A stretch of 64,000 nucleotides of DNA from Brachypodium distachyon (Eukaryota; Streptophyta; Magnoliopsida; Poales; Poaceae): contig NC_016131.3 of assembly GCF_000005505.3 (NCBI RefSeq), positions 28,883,001-28,947,000 on the forward strand, in the 5' to 3' direction. Shown here one piece after another: positions 34,749 through 49,407 of this stretch. Every line of letters begins with the position of its first letter. Position 1 is the stretch's first letter. Below the pieces are notes generated by a model, which saw only the letters and a program-made list of their open reading frames with translations, was not told the DNA's origin and did no database searches. The position numbers and the translations under genes are program-made.

Positions 34749-37700
34749 TCAGGCATTCCTCAGAGCAGTGACCCGGGCAGCCAATTCTTCGAAGTCCGGC
34801 ATTCTTGGGTGCACGTGCACGCTCCGAGGACACTCCGGCCGCAGCGAGGTAGATCGAGCGGGAACCTTTGCAGCTTCGTCCGTGCTGACTGTTCCTGGCG
34901 GTAGCGAGACTGCTCTTCCTGGAGGGTGCATGGAGCCGTTTTGCTGGCACTGTGTTTGTGTTCCATGGCCGTTAGCAGTTTCTGTTCTTGTTTTAGTTTC
35001 ATCCATGTCTAAACCCTTTTTGCTGTAGTGAATCAGAAGCTTGTCCATCATTCTTTCTTCCTCATCAAGATCTCCATCACACACATCAGTGTTCCTGCTG
35101 TTAAGTCGACGATGCCCGTTTGCAGACCGAGGTAAGAGATTACCAAAATAAATAGCAGTCTCATCTTGGCCTGCTCGAGGCCGCTGCATGGATCCATCAT
35201 GGTCGTTGTTGTACAAAGCATCATTTCTCCTGCCTGGGGGACTTGGTCGACCACTAGGAGTTCTCTCAACATTCCTGTCATTACCAACACCATCCTTCTG
35301 GTCACAGCCATCACTAGCACCCTTGTGCTTGCTTGACTGCCTTCTGTGACTGCTGGTTGTTCGGCTTGTGACGTTCTCATCTTTAGGTGCCTCACCATAA
35401 ACATTAACAGGTTCTGGTAGTTTCTTCCTTCTAACTGAGACAGGTTTAACATAAGGTGGCTGCATGTTAGATGCTGTATCTGGGGCTCGATGTCCATCTT
35501 GCTCCGTGCGTCCTGGATCTGCCAAGTGTTGTGGTCTACCATGCAAGAAACCATTGCTCTCTTCTTTCCCATCACAATTCTTGCCCTTCGCTCCATTCAC
35601 CTTGGCATAAGGAGGTGGCCTGTTTGTAATCTTACCAATTGAAGGATTCAGTGAACTAGGTCCCTGATTCTGTAGGCCAAGAGCTTTTAACCCTAAGTTT
35701 GTGTGTCTCCCATTATGATCAGGACGGCCAGGCACTTGTGATCGGTGACGGTAACCAAGTCCCCTATCATTCTCTTTTTCGACACCATGTTCTTTCTTAG
35801 TTTCTTTTGGCTTGGCAATTGGTGGAGCTATCTTATTATTGCTTTCTGCCTCAGGAAAATTCACTGAATCAGATCCTTGCTTCGGCAGGCCATTGATATC
35901 TAGCTCTACAGCTTCCATCAGCTCCTTTTCGGAAGGGCGAGAATCTATTTTCTTCAATTTCTGATCTTCTTTTGGCATGTTCCCCATTTTCATGTCCAAA
36001 GGAGAAACTGATTTCTCATAATAGTCCTTGCAGTCAGGTTTTATATGATCTTTTTGAGTATCCCCTCTTTTAGTGACCAAAGGAGATACTGATTTCTCCA
36101 AATGTTCCATACCATCAGATTTATCAGAATGCGCTTTTCCAGAATTATTATCATTTAATCGACCAACACCAATAGCAACAGCCCAAGCAGCCTGGACATC
36201 TATTGGCTTCAATTCTTCCAGATTCTGCTTTTGGCCTAAAGCTGTAGCTTCAGATTTTCTTTCGAGTGGAGCTTCACTATCCTTCTGCTTATTGGGAAAA
36301 GGTACTGCCAGTTCAACCTGTTTCAATGAGGCACTTCCAATAAGAACCTGAAAACAGCATCCATAACGGCAAGTTAACAAAACATGTACTAGCTCCGATC
36401 CATAAAAAGTGTCGTCCATTTTGTACTAGTACTAAGTGGGCGACACTTTTTATGGATCAGAGGGAGTATGTGCTTTATATTTAAAGAAAACAAATCAAGA
36501 TTTCAGCAGTCATCTTTACATACATCTTTAGATTCCGCTGCGGCCCATAACTTGATTTCCAATGCCTTGGTATCAAAAGAAACTGAGGATTCTTCAGCAA
36601 TACTTTGCATTAGTTCAAACTTCTCCTCTTTTATGAATGATTCACTGTCAAGTTTCCGAACAAACTGTAGGTACAAGATTACTAATCAGGTTAAGTATAA
36701 CACTATGAAGTAATTCAATGACAATAAGTAGTGGCACATCCATTTCAGAAAACAAATTAGTGGCGCATCACACACCTCAAGGTTAACAAAGGGCTCGAGA
36801 AAATTGCCATATCTTTCTGTGAATATATGCCTAAGGTCATACAGTTCAGGCAAATCTGGAAACCGAGCAGCGGCAAAAATTAGAGTTGACACTGCCTCCC
36901 TGGTTTCCTGGGGGCAATCCCTGTCGATGCAAAAAAAAGTTCAAATAGTGTGATCCATTGCACCATCAAGATAATGAAAATTCCCATCTGTTTACACTCT
37001 TCAGATACCAAGAATGGTTATATTCATTAACTGAAGATTCACGCTTTTTTATATAAAACTAGACTGAACGATGTCTTTTTTTTGCAAATAAGACTGAACG
37101 ATGTCATAGGTATATGTACGCCTAATATGATACATTTCCACTCTGCTGCCATGCTGATTTTATCCCTAAGCAAGGGATACTAATAATTGTTAATTGGGAA
37201 ATACTCCCTCCGTTCCTAAATACTTGTCGCTGTTTTAGTGGAAACTTGCACTAAAACAGCGACAAGTATTTAGGAACGGAGGGAGTACTATATTCACCAA
37301 CCAAACATCCAACTACGAATGTGTTTTGTTCAGACTAAATTATATTCTCTTCCTTTATCGAAAACAAATTAGACAACTGAAGATACCTTTGTTTCTGAAG
37401 GCTGTTGAGTTGTTTTCCAATGAGATCACAGCACTCCTCAATCATATCATAACAACAAGAATGGTTCATCTCAATAATTAGCCCGTCCATCTGCATTACA
37501 GGGAGAGAAGTAGAAACATGAAACAAAATAGTAATCAGTGGTTGTCAGTTCGTCACTCACCAATTTCCCTCTACTAATAATTGACTAGAATTAGATCACC
37601 AATCAGTAAATACTTGCAAGTAGGGCAAAATTTCGATGCAGGAAGGGGAAAACGGATGTAACATTTCTCCAATTCGGCTTCAAGCCAAAATCATTCGTGC

Positions 37701-38362
37701 TAGAGGGCTAGCTAGGTAAACGTACCCGTCCAAAGGCGTGTGTGTCGTGGCCATTGGCGAGTAGGTCGGCTATGTCCTTCTTCATGAACCGGATCATGGC
37801 CTGCTTCTTCCGCCGTATCAGGACCAGCCGCGTCCGGATGCATTTGAACGCATGCTTACTGCATACATTGTTCAAGAACCCGGAAATAGGTTAACCTTAC
37901 CCATTCAAATCCTTACGCGGTCAATAGCGAAAAAACGCAACCGAATCACCAAGAATAAACCAAATTCGACGCTACTCAAATTCTTTTTTGCTGAAGAAAA
38001 TAGAGAAATCAAATCCGCACCCAGCCCCAAGAAAACAACCACCAAATGCGGCGACAAGTAGAATAAACCCAAAAACTTCGGAAGCACGACGCAAGAAACC
38101 CCCCGGACCAAGAATGCTCCGGCGAAAACTACCCAACATTACGCCTCGCGGATTGGAGTCGCGCGATTCGAGAACCAGGCAACGGAACAGCGTCTCAAGA
38201 AACCGGATTGGACTCGAAAAGAGAAGGGAAAGAAAGAAAACGCCTGGCCTCAAGAACTCAACCAAGCTCGACCCCGACAAACCCCAACGAAACTAGTAAC
38301 AACTAAACAGAGAGGAAGCAGTCAATCTCCTACCACTTGTTGTAGAACTTGGAGTTAAACAT
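34749..38362 (-). CDS. ISTL: IST1-like protein (ESCRT-III regulator, VPS4 partner)
   Basis: Six exons on the minus strand (38362-38334, 37858-37726, 37490-37387, 36920-36776, 36664-36524, 36347-34749) encode 716 residues. The IST1 domain occupies roughly residues 10-180 (exons 1-5) and carries the family's basic first helix, with Arg/Lys-rich IRTRLVLIRRKKQAMIRFMK, and the ALIFAA-like helix here as LIFAAARFPDLPEL. IST1 proteins bind ESCRT-III filaments and tune the ATPase VPS4 during multivesicular body formation. The last exon is a long, polar, disordered tail with repeated KSVSPL words (twice). It ends with a MIM1-like motif, EELAARVTALR at 704-714, the kind that binds VPS4 or LIP5 MIT domains. 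Introns 3 and 5 each contain a small Stowaway. Close to certain for the family; the exact subfamily is not resolved. Confidence 0.93.
36389..36466. mobile_element. Stowaway MITE in the last intron of the IST1-like gene
   Basis: 78-bp inverted repeat with CTAGCTCCGATCCATAAAAA ends and TA duplications at 36387-36388 and 36467-36468. Confidence 0.85.
37204..37285. mobile_element. Stowaway MITE in intron 3 of the IST1-like gene
   Basis: 82-bp almost perfect palindrome starting CTCCCTCCGTTCCTAAATAC, with TA at 37202-37203 and 37286-37287. Confidence 0.93.
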
Positions 38363-41300
38363 CTTCCTCCCCCTCTCCACTCCGCTCCCCTCCCGGCCCT
38401 CTCCTCCCTTCCTCTCGCCTCCCCTGCTTTTCAACCAGCAGGCGAAGCCGCCCAAGGCATCTCCAAGGGTCCGAGTGGGAGGGGCAGAGAAGCACAAGCA
38501 GCAGATGCGGTGGATGCGGTTAGAGGAATTGGAGGTGGAGGTGGTGGGCTGAACGGAAAACTGGTGCAAGCTGTTCGTTGCAGCCTTGCAGGAGGAGGAA
38601 GGGGGAGAGAACGCCAGGTGGCGTCTCGGGGGGGTTCCGGCTGTTGCCGGCCGTCTGATGGGAGAACGAGGGCGGAGATTGGAAGGAGAGTGGAGCCGTA
38701 ACAAACCACGCGAGAAAGCTCGCGGCGAAAAAGTAGCAAACCGGATTTCGAATTTTGAAGCCCGTTGCAAAAAAAATCCCCCCTCTTTTCTTCGCGAGCT
38801 AGTGCATTTGAACTACTAGAAATGGTCTAAATTTTGTTAATAAATAAATGAATGAATGAAATACATGCACTTTAAACTATACTAGAAAATGTTCTGCATT
38901 TTTATTAATAACTAAATAATATGCATTAATCAAAAGAATGAAAGGAAACATCTTGATAAAATCCATAGTTACACCGAAATCATTTGAACCTAGTAACAGT
39001 TTTGTATCAAATTTTAAATTTATTATGAAAATACTACAGTGGAAGTTTAAGGGCTGACACGTGGGGTACGTCCCAGGTTTCTAAGGAAGCTTAGCAAAAT
39101 ACGTAGAAAGGAGCCATGAGCCGTAAATGGCTTTTCGCTCCCAGGATCTAGCGATCCTTTATTTGAGGAAAAAGAAAGTCATATTTATAAAAAATCTGAA
39201 TTTTGTTTCCATGAGAGGACAAAATTCCATCGAAGCTCAGAATCCTAACAAACTGTAAGAGATTATTTAATACTCTTACAGTAACTGTATACTAAAACAC
39301 ATCTAGGAAGCTGGGAGTATAATATAATCCAGCAAGAATAGGATTAATTGTTACACACCTAGTGAATCTGAATCTGGGTTAAGTTTGCTTATGGACTTGA
39401 CCAGTGACGGATCTAGAAATTAGATTAAAGGACTAATCCTTTGCAAATTGTGTGGAGGGGGGCTGATTAAGCATATTTATCATGTTTTAGCCTTGCAAAC
39501 CAGGTAAATACACCTAGACAATGATGGACTGGACCGGCTCTGCAGCCTCGGTCCTGGATCCGCCTCTGGACTTGACCCAAAATTACTAGCAATAAACAAA
39601 CTTGTTTTGAACCTCTCATAAGAAATAAGGAAAACTTGTTCCACGACTAGGCTCGAGACCGGCAAAAAAAATTATACAATCCAAACTAATTGTGGCAATT
39701 ATTTACCCACTGAAACACGTACGGATACATACGTATCTCGACAAAGTTGCGACAATTAATTTTTAGATCGACCCGACAATTAATTAGAACGAGGGATTAA
39801 AAGTATTTACACTTTTTTTTTCGAATGATACCCCGTCACATTTCTTCGGGAGAGCCACGTGGAGCAACAAGCAGAGCTAAGCCCCCATAATAACGCGTAG
39901 GTCAACTGTGGCGACATTCCAACATGTTCCTCTGCACAATGGAATCTCTGTTCCAGGTCGTAGTATTAAGAAACTAACCGTGTCAGTGCAATTATGTTTA
40001 CGGTAAGCAGACAGCTTTTCCAGTACACTTTTTTTGTTTGTTATAACGGCTTTATTAGAACACTCTAATATACGCTCTGCAATTGTTTAGTGCTCGCTTG
40101 CGCGTGGGATAACCAAAGTGATTAATTAGCAGGCGCGGTTTCACGTGTCACGGGGCCGATAGACGAGACGCCGGGCGTTCACTCCGCTTCGCAGCCCCTC
40201 GTCGTCGTCGTCCGTGACCGTGTCCATGAAGGATCACGAGAGTCTAATTAGCTGTTCCGAGAATAAGAAGAAGCTGCTTCCAGCTCCATCGATGACACAA
40301 CGGGACCGGGACTCGGAAGTTTGCAGACACGCGACTCGGAAGAGAGCTAGCTGGTGGGCGCACCAAGTGTCACCACGCTATTCTCAACTCGGAAGAGAGT
40401 GGATGCGACCGACGAAAAACGGCGATACGTCCCACGGCTGGTGTCAGGCTTCCGGACAAGGACGTTGGTTTGGCGCGGCTTCCCTGGCTCGGCTCGTGTG
40501 GTGCCCAAAGGTCTGGACGATGACCACTGGGCACTGGCCCTGGCGAACGAGTGGGGTCACGAGCCGGCCTTTCTCCGTTGCTGGGATCGCTCGCCTCAGA
40601 ACCTTGAGATGATGGCGAGTTGGCGACGGTGAGCCGAGGGAGGAATGAATGCTCGGAAAGTCGAAATCATGGCAGCTGCATGCACGCCTGCACGGGTGAC
40701 ACAAGCCGGCGCTCCTCCTGCTGGGTAGGTGGGCCCCGGGCCCAGCACGCGCATGCAAGCACCTGCCCCGGTCACGATTTTTGGTTGCCAATTGGCACTC
40801 GGCTGTACTACGAACATGGAGTCCAAACGTTTTCTGCACGGAAAAGAAGTGAAGTGCTTTCAGCCCCCGACAAATGCTACTCGTAAAACCTCTACAGATC
40901 CAATGAGTGTCTCGCAAAATGAAAGCATAAAACACACGGATGCTGCTTCGGTGACGTGGTGTCCAGATGTCGTCCAAAAACAGAGTGTTTATCAGGACCG
41001 ATCGATCCTCGTAAGATAAATGTTTTTCCTTTCCGACTGAGCTTTTTTCTCAAAATGCTCGTTAACTCTCTTCCATCTTCCCCGAACAAAAACTCACCTA
41101 CAAAATTTATTTCGCACCTTTAGATACCAAAATAAAAACGAGCTGGCCTCGCAACCAGATAGAAAATCTCGCTCCTGTGAAAATTGATTGAGCACGCACA
41201 TTTGCTAGAAGATGCACAACATAAGCTTCACATTCTTGGCCTTTTTGAGATCATGTTCTAGAAAGAGAATTGTACCATCCACATATTGCTAGATGGAGAT

Positions 41301-42635
41301 TTTTGGGAGCCGCATGGTTCGGCCGATTTTGGCGAGCGGAACGTTCAAAATTTCAAGGTAAAAATCGATCCATGCATGAGTCATCCACTTAGACCTGCTC
41401 GCCTTCCAAGCACACAAAAAATTGAACGGCTCAAACCCATCCGGCAACCAAACACATCCTAAATGATGGCCGGATGTTACATTGCCGTCATTGTCATCGG
41501 GAAAGTCCGTCTACAGTTTTAAGCTCCAGTATTTATGAAGGTTTTGCTATATCTAATGATTTTTAGTTAGAGATAAGTTGATTTCTCAGCCGTTGGATAT
41601 GATTTGTGATTTAAGATTCGAAATAAATGATAAAAAAAGAAATGCAAAATGAGATATAGATACTAATCCAATGGTCTCTGGTTCGTCAACTTAGATTTAA
41701 GCAATTTGCTTAAAATAAGCCAACTTAGATATAACCACACCCTATTTATAAATTCAAAACAGCACGCCCTGCCCCGCAAAAAATTGCCCAGGCGAGACTA
41801 AAAAAGGAACGAAAAAAGGGCCCCTTCGCGCAAGTTGTACCCTGCACTGGTTTGTAGGAGTACCTAGCGGTCAGTACCCGAACGAAAATTGGAGGAATTG
41901 GATGTCATGTCTGATGGATTCCTATATGAACCCGAAACACATGAACTTTAAGAGAGAGAAAAGAGGAGAGGTAAAGACACATGTTGCATTGGACTTCTCA
42001 AAGGAAGCGAGATGTTTGAGCAAATGTTTGCAATCACCCAAAACATGAAGGAAAAGAAGCATTCCTTTTTTTTGAGAGAGAGGAAAGGAAGCATTCTTAT
42101 AGGAATTACAGAAACGAATCCTACAATTCAAAGGGCGCCATAAGAAAATTTCCAGCAGTATTCTTTTCCTGTGAAAATCCTTTAATCCAAACGGGGCCTA
42201 AATTTTGATGGTTTGGTATTTAAATTCAAAGCAGCTCCCATAACTGCAACCTACGAGCATCTAGAAGCTTCAACCTTCACGATGCACCGTATAGATGAGT
42301 CCCAATACCGATTTACGGCCCAGGCCTGCCCACGTTAACGTACACGATCAAAAAACAGAACGAAAAAAAAGGTCCCCTTCCCGCACGCTGCATGCACAGG
42401 TTTTGTAGGGGTACCTAACGTTCAGAAGCCGAACCTACCAGTTTGATAGACGATGCTTTGGCGTGGCCGGAGTTTACAACTACCGGTCTTTCGATTCGCC
42501 GTAATCGTGCACGAACGGCAAGTGAAAATTAACATTTTCCGTCTCTTTCCTCTGGACTCGCGCTCAACCCAGAATCGAACGGACGTACGTACGGCCAGCC
42601 TTCCAATCGACGACCGACCTCGGCAAGCTAGATCG
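38363..42635. other. Intergenic region between the IST1-like and RAB5-type genes
   Basis: The first 400 bases are GC-rich leader and promoter of the IST1-like gene. The next 3.8 kb are AT-rich with no convincing gene; only a MITE-like repeat near 41536-41748 was recognised. The last 200 bases are the likely RAB5 promoter or leader. Confidence 0.5.
41536..41748. repeat. MITE-like repeat, first of three related copies
   Basis: Loose inverted ends (TTTTGCTATATCTAATG and AACTTAGATATAACCACACC) enclose a segment containing TACTAATCCAATGGTCTCTG and a TCAACTTAGATTTAA word. Related segments occur at 43190-43320 and 58500-58620. The class is not certain and the borders are approximate. Confidence 0.5.
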
Positions 42636-44713
<2,078 letters not shown>

Positions 44714-45033
44714 CCGATGGCCGCGCTGCCGGGCAGTAGGAAGCGTCTTCCTTTGTGGAAAACGTATTTCCGTTGAACCCGCTTTCCTCGTATGTTTACA
44801 TCGAATAGATCGTTGCTCGTGTATGTGCATTATCTAGCGAGTACGTACATGCTAATGTATAGTATTGTGTGGCATGAGATTTGGGTAATGGTTGTACACA
44901 TACGTGTATGGCACTATTTGGTCATATGCATGGCTAAGCATTTTACGGGAAGTGACAACGACAGAAGCATCTAATCTAATCTAATCTAGTCGAGTTCTGC
45001 CGACCAGGGATTTTAGCGCAAGAAAGAATCAGC
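44714..45033. other. 3' flank of the RAB5-type gene
   Basis: Probable 3' UTR and a short CTAATCTAATCTAAT run at 44972-44987, ending at the copia target site. Confidence 0.45.
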
Positions 45034-45038
45034 ATATC

Positions 45039-45994
45039 TGTTGAAAAATTAAAACAATTTCAAGAATAACAAATTAATGATTAATTTCATAATATAGATC
45101 ATGACGATCTCGAATATACCAGAAGTATTCAACAGCACAATCAACAATAGTATAATCTCGCAGATCATAACTAAACAGTAGATCGGATCACGGATTACGT
45201 ACTGTTTCGATGAAGATGAAGATGAAGATGAAGAAGCCGTGATGACAATCGAGTTGACTTGACGACGTTTCTGGCGACGAAGACGGCGGCACGTACCACC
45301 GCCCGACTTGGACGGTAGACGACCCGGGGTGAAAGAAACGAGCAGTCGCGCGGAGCCCTTCCCAAAAACCTTATTCGCCCTCTCCCATACAGGATCGCAA
45401 AGGCGAAAGGTTTCGGAGACCTGCTCTCCCGATCACTGATGCACGCCGGCGCTCGGGGTGGAGTAGACTACGACGACGGCACAAAAGCGAGAGACAGGCG
45501 AAACCCTAACGCGGTTGTGTTGCGTACCGATCGGAGGGACGGGACGGCTGTATATATAGTCACGCAGTTATAGGTCGGTTCGGTTTAGGAAACCTGAACG
45601 GACACCACAAAATCTGCAAGCGCCCGTAACAGATTCCAAAAATACCTCGCGCGCGTGACAAAAAGATAAGAAGCCCGGCCCCGCACGGACCCGGCCCGGC
45701 CCCGCACGACACGGCACGGCTCAAACTCGAAATCGATCCACGAAAAGTGGCGCGCACGTCGTGACGAGGCGAGGCGAGGCGAGCGGAGGAGGTGGAGCGC
45801 GCGTGGGGATTTCCCTTGCTCAATAGGTGAGAAGTAACATCCGTTATATGTTGGTCCCACTCATTCTAAACTAGCAAGGTGTGACTATTCCCATTCCCAC
45901 TTTCCTCATCCCACTTCATGAATGAGCCTTAGATTTTTCAGAATTTATTAAAATTGGGTTTGGGCTGATCAGGCCCACAACTCAAATTCTAACA
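45039..45994 (-). repeat. Copia 3' LTR (complete)
   Basis: 956 bp, starting at 45994 with TGTTAG (minus reading) and ending CA at 45039. The last 400 bases of its right half match 56187-56558. Confidence 0.88.
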
Positions 45995-46009
45995 ATCCCC
46001 CACCAGATC
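45995..46009 (-). other. Copia polypurine tract
   Basis: On the minus strand GATCTGGTGGGGGAT lies directly before the LTR start, the position of the plus-strand primer of reverse transcription. Confidence 0.75.
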
Positions 46010-46586
46010 TCAAATACCCATTTAGAGATTTACCTGTTCTCGCTACTTGTTTATATACTAGTGTTTCAGCAGAGACGGTTAAGTTTAACTTCTGTCTAGA
46101 ACTTTAAGTTACATCCATCCACACTCACAATGGACTAAGCCTTGAATTGCAAGCTGGCGTGAAATAGATTTCACTCAAAGTCAACCAGTACTGGGCTATC
46201 AGAAGTCTACCCAGCGGGTGGAGCATATGCGTCGTACTCTGTGGTCTCTTCATGAGTTATTAGAGATCACCCAAATCTCATAGACTGCGACGTTAGACAG
46301 TCGGACTCATATAGGTGTGTTCTTTCAAGAATACTCTGTAGGACAGCATCTTTCGCTACGCATAACCGCAATGGACACATTAAGGCATGTCGCCAACCTG
46401 CTTTACAACAATTTGAGAGTCGCACATCTTCACATAGAGAGGGTTATAACATACTCTCCTCTGTTATACCGATAGCTTCGTTCTTCCCAGATCCTATTTC
46501 ACGGGATCTCCGATCACATAGGTTGGGTTACCACTATGGCACAACATTCATGGGTCTCAACCCCATCTCCCTCGATGCATTCTCTA

Positions 46587-49180
46587 TCACATACGTGATA
46601 GTCCCTCGGTAAAGGGATCTGTCAGGTTTTTCTCTGTTTGAATATATGTAACAGTTATCACTCCGGAGTTTTTCAATTTCCTTACAGACTGTACACGTCT
46701 CCTCATGTGTTTTGATGACTTCGCTTTATCCTTTGAACTGTTTACTTTAGTAATAACCGTTTGATTATCACAGTTCATCAGAATAGCCGACACTGGTTTT
46801 TCAACCACCGGCAAGTCCATCAAAAGATCTCTCAGCCACTCTGCCTCAAAGGTGGATGTATCTAAAGCAGCAAGCTCTGCTTCCATCGTTGACCTCATCA
46901 ATATGATCTGTTTGCAAGATCTCCATGATACTACACCACCACCAAGTATGAAGGCATATCTGGTTGTGGCGTAGAGATTATCTGCTTCAGAGATCCAGTT
47001 CGAATCACAATATCCCTCAAGCACAGCTGGATGCCCTGAATAATGTATTCCATAACTCATCGTACCTTTTAGATAGCGCAATATATTTTCTAGTGCACGC
47101 CAATGATCTATACCCGGGTTTGACGTGAACCTACTCAATTTGCTCACAGCAAAAGAGATATCAGGCCCCGTAGCGCTAGCTAAGTACATAAGGGAACCGA
47201 TTATTTGAGAGTATGTCAATTAATCTTTTCCTTCTCCATTGTTCTTTCTAAGTATCACGTTGGGGTCATAAGGTGTTGGTGAAGGTTTGCTGTCAGTAAA
47301 ACAGAAGCGACTCAAGACCTTCTCAACATAGTGGGATTGCAACAAAGCAATTCCACTCTCATCCTTAACCAGCTTAATGTTAAGAATAACATCAGCCTCT
47401 CCCAGATCTTTCATATCAAAACAATTTGATAGAAACGACTTGACCCCATTTATCACTTTTATGTTTGTACCAAACATCAGAATATCATCCACGTACAAAC
47501 ACAAAATAACACCTTCGCCCCCACCATGACGATAGTACACACATCTATCAGCCTCATTAATGACAAAGCCTGCAGAAGTTAAAGTTCTGTCAAACTTCTC
47601 GTGCCATTGCTTAGGTGCTTGTTTTAGTCCACACAAAGATTTTGGTAACTTGCACACCTTTCTCTCTTCACCCTTTACCACAAATCCATCTGGTTGCTCC
47701 ATGTAAATTTGCTCTTCCAACTCTCCGTTAAGGAAAGTTGTCTTTACGTCTATTTGATGAACGACAAGACCATATGAGGCAGCCAGGGATAGTAGTACTC
47801 GAATGGTAGTAAGTCTAGCAACGGGTGAATAGGTGTCGAAGTAATCTTCGACTTCTTTCTGAGTGTAGCCTTTCGCCACAAGCTGTGCCCTATACTTTTC
47901 AATAGTACTGTCAAGCCTTAGCTTCTTCTTGAACACCCACTTGCAGTCTACTGGCTTACAACCATGGGGTCGTTCAGATAGCTCTCAAGTCCCATTAGAA
48001 AGAATGGAGTCCATCTCATTCTGGACAGCTTCTTTCCAGTTATCTGCATCCGAAGATGCATATGCCTCTGCAATGGTTTTGGGGGTATCCTCCACAAGGT
48101 ACACAATGAAGTCATCACCGAAGGATTTTGCAATCCTTCGTCTCTTACTCCTGGAAGGAGCTTCGTTGTCATCTTTCTCAACATCATCCTTAAGATGTTC
48201 AGATTCATTATCAGATGTATTAGATTCAGGTATGCTAGACTCAGGTAATATTTCAAAGGAAATTCTAGCAATGCTATGCATATCTTTCATAGAGAAAAAT
48301 ATTCTCAAAAAATGTTGCATCACGAGATTCCATAATAGTATCAACATGCATATTTAACTACCAAGAATCTATAGCCCATGCTCCGCTGAACATAGCCTAG
48401 AAAAATACAATCCACTGTTTTCGGTCCGAGCTTGTGTTTCTTGGGAATTGGAACGTTGACCTTCGCCAAACATCCCCAAGTGCGCAAGTAAGAAAGTGAT
48501 GGCTTTCTTCCAATCCACTCCTCGTAAGGAGTCTTCTCTTTATTTTTATTTGGAACTTTATTCAGGACATGACATGAAGTCAGTAGCGCCACCCCCCACC
48601 ATGCCTTAGATAAACCAGCAGTGGCTAACATGGAATTCACCAAGTCAGTCAGCGTGCGGTTTTTCCTCTCGGCGACCCCGTTTGATTGGGGAGAATAGGG
48701 AGGCGTTCTCTCATGAATAATACCATGATCCGCACAACTCATCAAATACCTTGGAGAAATACTCGCACCACGATCCGAGCTAAAATGTTTGATCTTTCTC
48801 TCCAATTGATTTTCAACTTCAGCCTTATAGATTTTAAGGTAGTCTAAACCCTCATCTTTAGTTCGCAACAAATAAACATAGCAGAATCTAGTAGCATCAT
48901 CAATTAACGTCACGAAATATCTCTTTTCACCTTTTGTCAACACACCATTCATCGCACAAAGATCAGAACGTATGAGTTCTAGAGGTGCCAGATTTCTCTC
49001 CTCGACCGCCGTGTGGGGCTTTCGAGGTTGCTTTGATTGCACACAACTATGGCACTTAGAACCTTTGGCAATGGTAAAAGTAGGAATTAAACTCATATTG
49101 GATAGCCGAGACATTAAACCAAAATTAATGTGACATAAACGAGAGTGCCAAACACTTTCATTATCATTTAACACTGCCAC
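46587..49180 (-). pseudogene. Copia pol remnant: integrase, reverse transcriptase, RNase H
   Basis: Minus-strand frames: 49180-48341 has the pre-integrase zinc finger (H-x-H-x-C-x2-C) and the integrase core with a DRG and a long NGVAERKNRT segment; 47936-47220 is the reverse transcriptase with the YVDDILMFG active site; 47219-46587 is RNase H with an EAELAAL stretch. Breaks seen: a TAA in frame at 47222-47220 between reverse transcriptase and RNase H, and frame changes between integrase and reverse transcriptase around 47940-48350. The integrase catalytic D that should follow DRG's residue set is partly altered (DRGAS). It cannot give a full polyprotein. Confidence 0.88.
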
Positions 49181-49407
49181 AAATATGGTTCACTGACATA
49201 TCACTAAAATAATAGTACCATATTTGAATTATCCTACTTCTCAGCTTTTCAACATGGTATTTGAAATTTGAATCAAGAAAACAAAGTACAAACAAAACTA
49301 TTTGAAGAAGAAAAAAAACAGAAAAAGGAAAAAGGAAAAAGAAAGACTCCCTTCTTACCTTTCGGCTCGAGTCGGCCCAGCCAACTCGGCCCAGCAACGC
49401 GCGCCGC

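Noticed and set aside
40214..40632. Overlapping open frames in the IST1-RAB5 spacer
   Set aside because: No start context, no domain and no splice partner; they look accidental.
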